DNA of 23,622 nucleotides from PHAA01 sp040217755 (GTDB lineage: Bacteria > Bacillota > Syntrophomonadia > Syntrophomonadales > Syntrophomonadaceae): NCBI GenBank assembly GCA_040217755.1, contig JBEHWJ010000025.1, forward strand, positions 1 through 23,622, written 5' to 3'. Made by a program: the position numbers and the translations under genes. Of the stretch, positions 1 to 7,670 are shown piece after piece. The notes below the pieces were generated by a model, which ran no database searches, was not told where the DNA came from, and saw nothing but the letters and a program-made list of their open reading frames with translations. Position 1 is the first letter of the stretch, and every line of letters starts with the position of its first letter.

Positions 1-710
1 TCCCGATCGGTCCAGATAGAAACCGGCATTTCTTCGGACTCAGTAAATGTGAACCGGGGAGGATTAGCCAACCGGGCGCGGCTCAAACCCTGAATGGTAT
101 CAGCCAAACACGATGAACCCTTAACCGATACCCGCAGATCAGGGCGGTTGAGGTGTCCCATATACTGGTCGGCAACCATGGCCATCCGCACCGCCATCAA
201 CAGCTCTGCACACGCTTCCTGATGATGGTTCAACGCCATTTTATAAAAATGGTTGCAGCGCCTTTCCGCATCCTCGGCCCGGATATAGGGAGTCTGGGGG
301 GAAAATACGGTATCCTGCTCGTAGTATGATTTTATATCCACTACCGGTGTACCATCGATGGCGTCCAAACCTATCACGCGCAAGGAATTTCCCTCTATCG
401 CTGCCAGCCTGACCAGAGTCAGGGCGATGGGATTGGGACGGTTGGGAGATCTTAGCCCAAAAACGCCATATTGGGGAAGATTCGGACCGAAGCGGCGGGG
501 AACCGTCTTTAAGAGCCGGCGGTCGGATTTATGAAACCAGAGCAGAATCCAGAGGTGTGAATTTTCCTGTATTCTTTCCAAGGCTTCATGGTAATCGGGC
601 AGGATATCGATCCAGGCGGACTGGCCCGGTGGGGGATAGTGGTCAAGACTGAGCAGGGGGGATCTCACTACACCTATAGGTTTTAGTACCATGCCGGTAT
701 CAATCTCCAT
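1..710 (-). CDS. trmO: TrmO/TsaA-type tRNA methyltransferase with C-terminal FmdE-like domain (C-terminus cut by window edge)
   Basis: At least 236 residues are visible and the frame runs off the left edge. Residues about 7-140 form a TsaA (UPF0066/TrmO) domain, shown by the opening KPIGVVRSP and the signature RSPNRPNPI at residues 87-95. TrmO enzymes use S-adenosylmethionine to N6-methylate threonylcarbamoyl-adenosine 37 in tRNA. After the domain, residues about 150-236 resemble FmdE (formylmethanofuran dehydrogenase subunit E-like): His163 and Cys167 precede AELLMAVRMA, which fits the FmdE HGHxCPGLAxGxRMA region, and Cys201-LADTIQ fits its second Cys-x-DAIQ region; the second histidine of the first motif is Glu here. 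The ATG at 710 has an AAAGG-type site nine bases upstream; ATGs at 737 and 692 are alternatives. The first domain is secure; the second is an inference from motifs. Confidence 0.85.
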   Translation of the reverse strand, partial: MEIDTGMVLKPIGVVRSPLLSLDHYPPPGQSAWIDILPDYHEALERIQENSHLWILLWFHKSDRRLLKTVPRRFGPNLPQYGVFGLRSPNRPNPIALTLVRLAAIEGNSLRVIGLDAIDGTPVVDIKSYYEQDTVFSPQTPYIRAEDAERRCNHFYKMALNHHQEACAELLMAVRMAMVADQYMGHLNRPDLRVSVKGSSCLADTIQGLSRARLANPPRFTFTESEEMPVSIWTDR

Positions 711-735
711 CGAATCAATCCTTTCGTTACAAATC

Positions 736-744
736 ATTATAGCA
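736..744 (-). promoter_or_regulatory. Extended -10 promoter for the trmO-like gene
   Basis: Reading leftward, TGCTATAAT is a perfect extended -10 element (TG-N-TATAAT). No good -35 lies 16-18 bases upstream, which is normal for extended -10 promoters. Transcription would begin near 729, about 19 bases before the ATG at 710. It sits in the 142-base divergent gap shared with the rluB-like gene. Confidence 0.6.
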
Positions 745-790
745 GATGCATCCGGGTCCACCATGATACCAGTGTAAAAGGCTGGGATTA

Positions 791-819
791 TTGTATATTT
801 TGTAGAAAAAGGGTATATT
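791..819 (+). promoter_or_regulatory. Sigma-A-like promoter of the rluB-like gene
   Basis: TTGTAT (791-796) and TATATT (814-819) are separated by 17 bases, the ideal sigma-A spacing. Predicted initiation near 826 leaves a leader of about 27 bases before the GTG at 853. Confidence 0.6.
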
Positions 820-852
820 GATTTGATAAGGCTTTGTAGGGGGTTTTGGATA

Positions 853-1572
853 GTGAGGCTGGCGAAATACCTGGCCCGGGCTGGCGTGGCATCCCGCCGC
901 CATGCGGAGGAGTTGATAACCGCGGGTAAGGTCAAAGTAAATGGCGCGGTGGTCAGAGAGGTAGTCACGCTGGTGAATCCAGAGATTGACCGGATCGAGA
1001 TCAACAACCGGCCGCTGGGTGCTGAACCGCTTTTTTATGTCATGCTCAATAAACCAGCCGGTTATATTTCTACGGTTCATGACCCGCAGGGGCGTCCCAC
1101 GGTAATCGAGCTGACCGCCAGCCTGCCGGCCCGACTGCACCCGGTGGGGCGCCTGGATTATGATACGGAAGGGCTGCTATTGCTCACTAATGATGGGGAA
1201 TTTACCAATCTGGTGACGCATCCCCGCTATAAAATAGATAAGAAATATTTGGTGACAGTCAAGGGCCTGGTGACTGACGAAGAGGCAGCCTATCTGCAGC
1301 AGGGGGTGGAACTGGAGGACGGACCAACCGCCCCGGCCAGAGTGGAAGTCCAGGATCGCAACCGGATGCACTCAAAGATGGAGATAACCATTCGCGAGGG
1401 GCGTAAACGCCAGGTTAAACGTATGTGTGCCGCTATCGGGCATCAGGTGGTGAAGTTGACCCGGACCGGATTAGGTTTTCTCGATTTGGGCGGGTTGGGA
1501 GTAGGGAAGTACCGGTTATTGAGCCCGGATGAAGTCGAAAGGATTAAGAAGGAAGCTTGGGGTGAAGGTTAG
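853..1572 (+). CDS. rluB: RluB/RsuA-family 23S/16S rRNA pseudouridine synthase
   Basis: The 239-residue protein isomerises a specific uridine to pseudouridine in ribosomal RNA. An N-terminal S4 RNA-binding domain (residues 1 to about 50, RLAKYLARAGVASRRHAEELI) precedes the catalytic domain, which carries MLNKPAGYIST and the family signature GRLDYDTEGLLLLTNDGE at about 99-116, with Asp102 as the expected nucleophile. Length is normal for the RluB/RsuA/RluE/RluF branch. The GTG at 853 is chosen because TAGGGGG lies nine bases upstream and the S4 domain begins at once; the frame is open back to an ATG at 823, but that adds residues that do not fit the family. RluB is the usual Firmicutes assignment; the exact rRNA site is not deducible. 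Confidence 0.92.
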   Translation: MRLAKYLARAGVASRRHAEELITAGKVKVNGAVVREVVTLVNPEIDRIEINNRPLGAEPLFYVMLNKPAGYISTVHDPQGRPTVIELTASLPARLHPVGRLDYDTEGLLLLTNDGEFTNLVTHPRYKIDKKYLVTVKGLVTDEEAAYLQQGVELEDGPTAPARVEVQDRNRMHSKMEITIREGRKRQVKRMCAAIGHQVVKLTRTGLGFLDLGGLGVGKYRLLSPDEVERIKKEAWGEG

Positions 1573-1667
1573 CGCTTCCATATAAGAAGGCAGGTAAGGT
1601 GAAAAACAATCTGCCGGTGCAATAAATTTGACCGCGTCAATTAAGATACTTAGGGGGGACAGGCTCT

Positions 1668-2099
1668 GTGGAACAGATAAGGGTTAAAATGCGATTTGAT
1701 TATGCCGGCAAGGTTAAATCGGGAAAACTCTTCGGGAACAAGAATATTGAACAACTGGCCGACAACAACCGTCAGCAAAAGGTGGCCAGGATGCGCAATG
1801 TACCTATACAGGGGGTACGCATCGATGACATCGATATGAGCCAGGACATCTATACACTGGTCGATGACATCTCCGGCGCCAGGATAGCCTATGCACCTGT
1901 GCTCATCACTTTTACGGCTGATAAAATAGACGAACTGGTGAAATTCGCAGTCTTGGAGGAGTTTAGGACCATCGAAATAATAGAACCGGTTGAATTACTG
2001 CTTGCCAAAGCAGAGATAGAAAAATTATTATTCAGAGTCAGCGAAGAATTATCCGGTTACCGCGACTATTTGATGCGGCAAATCGATAACTGGAAATAA
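1668..2099 (+). CDS. Hypothetical protein, 143 aa, not recognised
   Basis: I do not recognise this protein. It is soluble in appearance, with no signal peptide or membrane span. The N-terminal part is basic (KMRFDYAGKVKSGKLFG), the middle is acidic (RIDDIDMSQDIYTLVDD), and from about residue 85 it looks helical and charged (KIDELVKFAVLEEFRTIEII, then AKAEIEKLLFRVSEEL). The GTG start at 1668 follows an AGGGGGG site by nine bases. It lies alone between the rluB-like gene (95-base gap) and the 2-oxoacid oxidoreductase operon (112-base gap with its own promoter). The frame is a convincing coding region because it is uninterrupted and has a good ribosome binding site, but no function is proposed. 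Confidence 0.75.
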   Translation: MEQIRVKMRFDYAGKVKSGKLFGNKNIEQLADNNRQQKVARMRNVPIQGVRIDDIDMSQDIYTLVDDISGARIAYAPVLITFTADKIDELVKFAVLEEFRTIEIIEPVELLLAKAEIEKLLFRVSEELSGYRDYLMRQIDNWK

Positions 2100-2150
2100 T
2101 TGATACCTAAGTAACCGGGCCGGCGTTATCGGCTTAGCTTAATATTTCTA

Positions 2151-2179
2151 TTGCTTTTCATCCGTACTTATTCTATATT
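2151..2179 (+). promoter_or_regulatory. Sigma-A-like promoter of the 2-oxoacid oxidoreductase operon
   Basis: TTGCTT (2151-2156) and TATATT (2174-2179) have a 17-base spacer. Initiation near 2186 would give a 26-base leader holding GGAAAGTG before the TTG start at 2212. No other convincing promoter is seen before 5470, so it probably drives all five genes. Confidence 0.6.
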
Positions 2180-2211
2180 TTTCAATAAAATCTAACGGAA
2201 AGTGAAATAAT

Positions 2212-2874
2212 TTGGGGAAAGTTACGATTTTTGCAGGTGGATTTGGAAGCGGTAAATCGGAAATAGCGATCAACTACGCTTTGAAATCGGCCCGGACCGC
2301 ATCCAATATAGTTCTTGCCGATCTCGATATGGTAAACCCCTATTTTGTATCCCGGCAGCTTAAAGATGTAATAGAAGCTGCTGGCATCAGATTGCTGGCC
2401 CCGGCGGGAGAATTATCCTTCAGCGATGTTCCGGCCATGCCTCGCGAGATATTGGGTATCATCAAACAGGACAACCATATGATAATCGACGTAGCCGGGG
2501 ATGAAGTCGGCTGTCTGGCCCTTGGCTATCTGCGCCAATACATACTTGCACGTACCGAGTGTGATTTCTTACTAGTTTTAAATCCTTACCGGCCTTTCAG
2601 TCAGGATGTGGACGGAGTCGTCTTGTTGGCGGAGCAACTGGAGCATGCGGCCGGGCTTCGGTTCTCGGGGATAATCAGCAACCCCAATCTTATGGGGGAG
2701 AGTACCGTGGATACTATAATCAAGGGCCACCAAATGGTCCGCCGGATCAGCGCCGCGCTTGAATTACCGATAAAAAGTCTCACCGTGGAAAAAAGGCTTT
2801 TCGATGAACTCTTTCCTTGGTTCGGAACACTTTTGGAGGCAATGGATTTGCGCTTGAAGCCGGATTGGATGTAG
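2212..2874 (+). CDS. P-loop ATPase/GTPase of the MinD/CobQ-like fold, function unknown
   Basis: The 220-residue protein has a Walker A motif GGFGSGKS at residues 9-16 preceded by the strand KVTIFA. The segment LADLDMVNPYFVSRQ at about 36-50 resembles the switch region of MinD/ParA/CobQ-type NTPases, and a hydrophobic strand ending in Asp93 (MIIDVAGDEVG) is a likely Walker B. No membrane segment or Cys cluster is visible. The TTG start follows GGAAAGTG by seven bases. It is the first gene of an operon with four oxidoreductase subunits, only 23 bases before the ferredoxin gene. That position suggests a role in assembly, metal insertion or regulation of the complex, but this is inference from context. 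Confidence 0.8.
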   Translation: MGKVTIFAGGFGSGKSEIAINYALKSARTASNIVLADLDMVNPYFVSRQLKDVIEAAGIRLLAPAGELSFSDVPAMPREILGIIKQDNHMIIDVAGDEVGCLALGYLRQYILARTECDFLLVLNPYRPFSQDVDGVVLLAEQLEHAAGLRFSGIISNPNLMGESTVDTIIKGHQMVRRISAALELPIKSLTVEKRLFDELFPWFGTLLEAMDLRLKPDWM

Positions 2875-2897
2875 TCATTCTATAGGGGAGGAGAACT

Positions 2898-3113
2898 ATG
2901 GCCAGGGGAAGAGTCATTTTTATAGAAGAGGAGTGCAAGGGGTGCGAATTGTGTATACACTTCTGCCCCAAAGACATACTGGGACTGGATAAGAGCAGGA
3001 TCAACTCTTCTGGATATCATCCGGTTACCAATCTTAGGCCCGACAATTGTACCGGGTGTGGCATTTGCGCGCTTATGTGCCCCGATTTAGTGATTCGGGT
3101 GGAAAGGGAGTAA
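2898..3113 (+). CDS. 2-oxoacid:ferredoxin oxidoreductase, delta (2[4Fe-4S] ferredoxin) subunit
   Basis: This 71-residue protein has two classical CxxCxxCxxxCP motifs: Cys13, 16, 19 and 23, then Cys51, 54, 57 and 61. It should bind two [4Fe-4S] clusters and carry electrons from the thiamine-diphosphate site to free ferredoxin. It is a separate polypeptide, as in four-subunit KOR/VOR/POR enzymes. A strong GGGGAGGAG site precedes the ATG. The alpha-subunit gene follows four bases after the stop. Confidence 0.9.
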   Translation: MARGRVIFIEEECKGCELCIHFCPKDILGLDKSRINSSGYHPVTNLRPDNCTGCGICALMCPDLVIRVERE

Positions 3114-3117
3114 AGCC

Positions 3118-4172
3118 ATGGATAGGGTTTTGATGAAAGGAAACGAGGCGCTGGCTGAAGGCGCCCTGATCGCCGGATGTGTTGCCTTTTTTGGTTATCC
3201 CATTACGCCCTCCAGCGAGATTGCAGAATATATGGCCCGTAAATTCCCTGTGCTGGGGGGGACGTTCGTCCAGGCAGAGAGTGAGTTGGCGGCCATCAAC
3301 ATGGTCTACGGGGGCGCCGCGACCGGGGCCCGGGTAATGACCGCCTCTTCAGGCCCGGGTATAAGCCTGAAATCGGAAGGGATCTCTTTTATCGCCGAAG
3401 CGGAACTGCCCTGTCTGATAGTCAACATCTCCAGGGGCGGGCCCGGTTTGGGCGGCATTCAACCGGCCCAGTCCGATTATTGGCAGGCGACCCGCGGCGG
3501 CGGACATGGGGATTTCCACACCGTGGTTTTGGCCCCCTCCTCGGTGCAGGAGATGATGGATTTTGCCATAGCCGGATATGACTTGGCCGATAAATACCGC
3601 ACTCCGGTCATGATAATGGCGGAAGGAACTCTGGGACAGATGATGGAACCGGTTAGCCTACGCTCCAAAGTAACCGAGTTCATAGAAAAACCGTGGGCAA
3701 TAGGAGGGTGTAAAGGCCGGCTGCCCAACATCGTCAACACCCTGCACCTTTCCCCCGAATTCCTGGAGTATAGAAACAAGGTATTAACCGAGAAGTATGA
3801 ACTTATCAAAAACCGGGAACAGAAAGCCGAAACTTTTATGGCCGAAGATGCGGATTTGGTAGTGGTGGCGTTCGGCCTCATGTCACGTATAGTTAAGAAA
3901 GCCATCATGGATGTGCGCAATCAAGGTTATAAAGTAGGCTTGATAAGGCCCATCACCCTGTGGCCCTTTCCCGCGGACGAAGTCAGCCGTGCGGCTGAAT
4001 ATGCCCGGCTATTTTTATCTATCGAGATCAGTATGGGACAGATGATCGATGATGTGCGCCTGGCTGTCAAAGGTCGGGCTCCGGTGGAGTTCTATGGGCG
4101 GATCGGCCTGATCCCCAGCCCGGAAGAGATAGCCCGGCAAATCGTCGCGGTGGCGCAAAAGGAGGGTTTGTG

Positions 4173-4173
<1 letters not shown>
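3118..4173 (+). CDS. vorB: 2-oxoacid:ferredoxin oxidoreductase, alpha subunit (VorB/KorA type)
   Basis: The 351-residue protein begins MKGNEALAEGALIAGC, followed by FFGYPITPSSEIAEYM and the strongly conserved run with QAESELAAINMVYGGAATGARVMT, typical of the alpha subunits of branched-chain 2-oxoacid (VOR) and 2-oxoglutarate (KOR) ferredoxin oxidoreductases. SRGGPGLGGIQPAQSDYWQATRGGGHGD and APSSVQEMMD are typical of the VorB subgroup. With the beta subunit it forms the site that decarboxylates a 2-oxoacid to the acyl-CoA while reducing ferredoxin. Which 2-oxoacid is used cannot be read from sequence alone; VOR-type is my best guess and KOR is the main alternative. The stop overlaps the beta-subunit start, so translation is probably coupled. 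Confidence 0.92.
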
Positions 4174-4913
<740 letters not shown>

Positions 4914-4918
4914 CCGGC

Positions 4919-5470
4919 GTGAGCGATGAGCAACAGATACTGTTTGCCGGTTTTGGCGGGCAGGGTATCCTATCGATGGGCAAATTTTTAACCTATGCGG
5001 CTATGGGGGTTGGCAAGAATGTATCATGGCTGCCCGCTTACGGAGCAGAGATGAGGGGGGGGACCGCCAATTGCCTGGTTACCATCGCCGAAGGGGAGAT
5101 ATTTTCCCCCCTGACTGAAAATCCGGGTGCGGCCATCATCCTAAATCGCCCTTCACTGGACAGATTTGAATCCAAGATCAAACCGAATGGCACCTTGGTA
5201 ATGAACACCTCTCTGATAGACAGGCCTCCAGTCAGGCAGGACCTTAGGATATTTCAGATGCCGGTCAATAGAATCGCTGATGAGCAGGGGAGTTCCAAAC
5301 TGGCCAATATGATCTTGCTGGGGGCTTGTATCCAGAAGATGAATATTGTAGCTCTGGAACAGACGCTGGGGTTATTCGAGCTTATATTTGCCGGCAAGAA
5401 ACCGGGCGTCATCGATAAGAACAGGAAAGCATTCCTGTTCGGGGTCGAATACGCCCAAAATAACTGGTGA
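4919..5470 (+). CDS. 2-oxoacid:ferredoxin oxidoreductase, gamma subunit
   Basis: About 183 residues. The opening QQILFAGFGGQGILSMGKFL and the segment PAYGAEMRGGTANC are the hallmarks of the gamma domain (acceptor oxidoreductase family), which binds near coenzyme A in the assembled enzyme. Two starts compete: ATG 4910 forms an ATGA overlap with the beta-subunit stop but lies one base from the AAGGAGG at 4902-4908, while GTG 4919 lies ten bases from it. I prefer GTG 4919 because the spacing is workable; the protein core is unaffected. It closes the delta-alpha-beta-gamma gene order. Confidence 0.9.
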   Translation: MSDEQQILFAGFGGQGILSMGKFLTYAAMGVGKNVSWLPAYGAEMRGGTANCLVTIAEGEIFSPLTENPGAAIILNRPSLDRFESKIKPNGTLVMNTSLIDRPPVRQDLRIFQMPVNRIADEQGSSKLANMILLGACIQKMNIVALEQTLGLFELIFAGKKPGVIDKNRKAFLFGVEYAQNNW

Positions 5471-5488
5471 TATTTTGTATTTGCAGCG

Positions 5489-5506
5489 TTGAGCCATAGT
5501 GCTCAA
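5489..5506 (+). other. Small hairpin after the oxidoreductase operon
   Basis: TTGAGC and GCTCAA form a six-base stem around the loop CATAGT, 18 bases after the gamma-subunit stop. There is no clean T run after it, so termination would be weak at best and transcription may continue into the larB-like gene. Confidence 0.3.
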
Positions 5507-5535
5507 TATTTACTTAAGAAGCAGGATTGTGAATT

Positions 5536-6288
5536 ATGAACAAAGATCGTTTGAAGAAAATCCTGGAACAGGTACATGACGGGTATCTCGATGTCGATGA
5601 TGCCTGTCATATTTTCGAGACCCTTCCTTTTGAAGACCTGGGGTTTGCCAGATTAGATACCCATCGGGCGGTGAGAGACCATTTCCCGGAGGTGGTCTTT
5701 TGTGAAGGTAAATCCGTCGAGCATATAGTAGCCATCTTCGAACGGTTATACTTGCATAATGATTTGGTCATCGGCACCCGGGCTGGCCCGCAGGTTTATG
5801 CTGCGGTGCGGGAACAAATACCCGAGATCCAATACAACGAGACGGCCCGAGTGCTATATGCTACCCGGGCGCCGGTAGTGCCCTCCGGGATGGTGACAGT
5901 TATATCGGCCGGAACCGCAGACCTCCCGGTGGCCGAGGAAGCGGCTGCCTGTTTGGAAATAATGGGAGTCAGGGTGGGGCGCATCTACGATGTGGGAGTA
6001 GCTGGTATCCATAGGCTTTTGAATCAGGTCCGGGAGATAAACCAATCCCAGGTCGTGATCGTGGCAGCCGGTATGGAAGGGGCTCTGGCCAGTGTTGTAG
6101 GGGGCCTGACCAAACGGCCGGTGATTGCCGTCCCCACCAGTGTAGGTTACGGGGCCAGCTTCAACGGCCTGGCGGCCTTGCTGACTATGCTCAACAGTTG
6201 CGCCGGGGGAGTTGGGGTGGTCAATATCGATAATGGTTACGGAGCTGCAGCCCTGGCTGTGGCTATATTAAGGACAATTAATGGATAA
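5536..6288 (+). CDS. larB: LarB-family protein (pyridinium-3,5-biscarboxylic acid mononucleotide synthase-like)
   Basis: The 250-residue length and full architecture match LarB: an N-terminal helical segment (LKKILEQVHDGYLDVDDA), a linker with HRAVRDHFPEVVFCEGKS, and an AIR-carboxylase (PurE-like) domain from about residue 118 with VISAGTADLPVAEEAA, VVIVAAGMEGALASVVGGL and PVIAVPTSVGYGASFNG. LarB carboxylates and hydrolyses nicotinic acid adenine dinucleotide in the first step of nickel-pincer nucleotide synthesis for lactate racemase and relatives. The partners LarC and LarE are not in the window, so they would have to be elsewhere. The ATG at 5536 follows an AGCAGGA site. It sits 65 bases after the oxidoreductase operon and 55 before the next gene. 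Confidence 0.9.
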   Translation: MNKDRLKKILEQVHDGYLDVDDACHIFETLPFEDLGFARLDTHRAVRDHFPEVVFCEGKSVEHIVAIFERLYLHNDLVIGTRAGPQVYAAVREQIPEIQYNETARVLYATRAPVVPSGMVTVISAGTADLPVAEEAAACLEIMGVRVGRIYDVGVAGIHRLLNQVREINQSQVVIVAAGMEGALASVVGGLTKRPVIAVPTSVGYGASFNGLAALLTMLNSCAGGVGVVNIDNGYGAAALAVAILRTING

Positions 6289-6343
6289 AGCCATCCCAGG
6301 GGGCATAAGATAGAGGAGGAATAAATGCCTGGGGGGATGGTTA

Positions 6344-6832
6344 GTGAAGGATTTAATCGATCGGGTGGAAAAAGGCCTGATAAGGTTTGTCATCATAGGT
6401 ATTGTGATTATGGTGGTAGTTCAGGGATTCATGTCGGTCGACCCCATCCGTCTTTACCTCAGTTGGGGGGAAAGGATGGAAGGGGAAAACATCCGATTGC
6501 CGGTGGCGGCAACCAAAACCGAGACGGACGATCCCGATGTGGAAGAAGCAGTATCCCCCCAGGCCCGCCTGGCCCTCGAGATAAGTCATTTCTCATCATT
6601 GCCCAGGGCTCGGATTCTGGTTAACGGATCGGAAAGGACCTCGTTTAATGGCAAACAGGTCAACTTGGCAGTACAAGCCGGTGATACAGTAGAAATAGAT
6701 GCCACCGCCTACAATTTCCCCATCGAATTCAGTGTCACGGCAGTATCTTCCAATCTCGTTTTCCCTGAAAAAAACCTTAAATATACCGCTAACCAGACGA
6801 TGGTCATGATAGGCAAGGTTATAGTAAAATGA
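6344..6832 (+). CDS. Single-span membrane-anchored hypothetical protein, 162 aa
   Basis: One hydrophobic segment at about residues 13-30 (IRFVIIGIVIMVVVQGFM), with basic residues before it, predicts an N-terminal membrane anchor. The rest (about 130 residues) is predicted outside the cell; its C-terminal half (ARILVNGSERTSF, VNLAVQAGDTVEIDATAYNFPIEFSV) looks like a beta-sandwich. I do not recognise a family. The annotated GTG at 6344 is preceded only by GGGGGG at seven bases, whereas the strong GAGGAGG at 6313-6319 is placed for the ATG at 6325, which is one frame off. Dropping one G from the run at 6331-6336 would join that ATG to this frame (MPGGWLVKDLIDRVEK). The true start is therefore uncertain. 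Confidence 0.75.
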   Translation: MKDLIDRVEKGLIRFVIIGIVIMVVVQGFMSVDPIRLYLSWGERMEGENIRLPVAATKTETDDPDVEEAVSPQARLALEISHFSSLPRARILVNGSERTSFNGKQVNLAVQAGDTVEIDATAYNFPIEFSVTAVSSNLVFPEKNLKYTANQTMVMIGKVIVK

Positions 6833-6860
6833 TACCAACGTAGGTCAGGAGGTGCATCTC

Positions 6861-7277
6861 ATGGAGCCGGGCAGCAAAATAGCGGCGTCTGCGGCCATCA
6901 AGATGGCTTTGTCTGCATCACGGGCCGAGGAGGTCCAAATAAAGAAGGCTCTCCTGGATGAGTATGGAGTCAGGGCTGTCGCGGTGGATTACGGGGGAGA
7001 ATTTATCTCATCCATGGCCAAGATAGTGGAGCGTTCCGTGGTAGCCGCCAAGAGGGAGGGTGTCATCAAGGATACCCACTCGGATGAAGGAGCGGTAGCC
7101 GGAGCTTCGCGCGAGGCTCTGTCCCAGATTATGCCCAAGGCACTGGGCCTCAATGTGGGGGGTAAAATCGGGGTAGCCCGGTTTAAGGATCATATCAGCG
7201 TGGCAGTGTTTATGGGTATCGGTCTGCTGCACCTGGATGAGGTGGCCATTGGGTTGGGACATCGGGCTGTACCGTGA
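6861..7277 (+). CDS. HutP-family RNA-binding regulator-like protein
   Basis: The 138-residue protein is a HutP homologue. In Bacillus subtilis, HutP binds hut mRNA with L-histidine and Mg2+ and prevents termination. Matching regions are RSVVAAKREGVI, GASREALSQI, GKIGVARF, HISVAVFMGIGLLHLDEVAIGLGH; the C-terminal histidine (His134) aligns with HutP His138. The two other Mg-binding histidines of B. subtilis HutP (73 and 77) align by eye with Gly77 and Gly81, although His73, Asp75 and Glu76 lie close by. No hut genes are in the window. ATG 6861 is chosen because TCAGGAGG lies eight bases upstream; a GTG at 6852 overlaps that site. The alignment is from memory of the B. subtilis protein. Confidence 0.8.
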   Translation: MEPGSKIAASAAIKMALSASRAEEVQIKKALLDEYGVRAVAVDYGGEFISSMAKIVERSVVAAKREGVIKDTHSDEGAVAGASREALSQIMPKALGLNVGGKIGVARFKDHISVAVFMGIGLLHLDEVAIGLGHRAVP

Positions 7278-7301
7278 TCGACGACCGATAAGGAGATGAG
7301 G

Positions 7302-7670
7302 ATGGCAGTAAGAGGTATCAGAGGAGCCATAACGGTTGAGAAGGATGATCAAGGGGCGATATATGCCGCCACCCGGGAACTGCTCCAGGAAGTGATTCAG
7401 GCTAATGAATTATCTTCAGATAACATCATCAGCATAATCTTCACAGTCACTCCCGATCTCAAATCCGCTTTTCCAGCCACCGCGGCGCGGTCTATGGGAT
7501 TGAGTATGGTCCCCCTACTCTGCACCCAGGAGATACCCGTTCCCGGCGCCCTCCCCTTGTGTATAAGATTACTGATGCACGCTGATACGCCCAGAAGCCA
7601 GAGCGAGATCAGCCATCGCTTCCTGCGGGGTGCGACCCAATTGCGCCCCGACCTCTCTGGGACGATCTAG
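7302..7670 (+). CDS. aroH: Chorismate mutase, AroH type
   Basis: The 122-residue protein matches the trimeric AroH chorismate mutase, which converts chorismate to prephenate for phenylalanine and tyrosine. MAVRGIRGAITVEKD gives Arg7, TQEI gives Glu77 and CIRLLM gives Arg89, equivalent to B. subtilis Arg7, Glu78 and Arg90; the end LRPDLS is also conserved. Phe107 occupies the position of B. subtilis Tyr108. ATG 7302 follows AAGGAG by six bases, while ATG 7296 touches the site. It starts 24 bases after the HutP-like gene and is likely cotranscribed with it. Length is close to the usual 120-127. Confidence 0.93.
   Translation: MAVRGIRGAITVEKDDQGAIYAATRELLQEVIQANELSSDNIISIIFTVTPDLKSAFPATAARSMGLSMVPLLCTQEIPVPGALPLCIRLLMHADTPRSQSEISHRFLRGATQLRPDLSGTI

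Noticed and set aside
6325..6624. 99-codon frame with a perfect ribosome binding site
   Set aside because: The product is Gly/Pro/Arg/His-rich and family-free, as expected from a shifted frame of the membrane protein gene; only its start signal is of interest and is reported as a finding.
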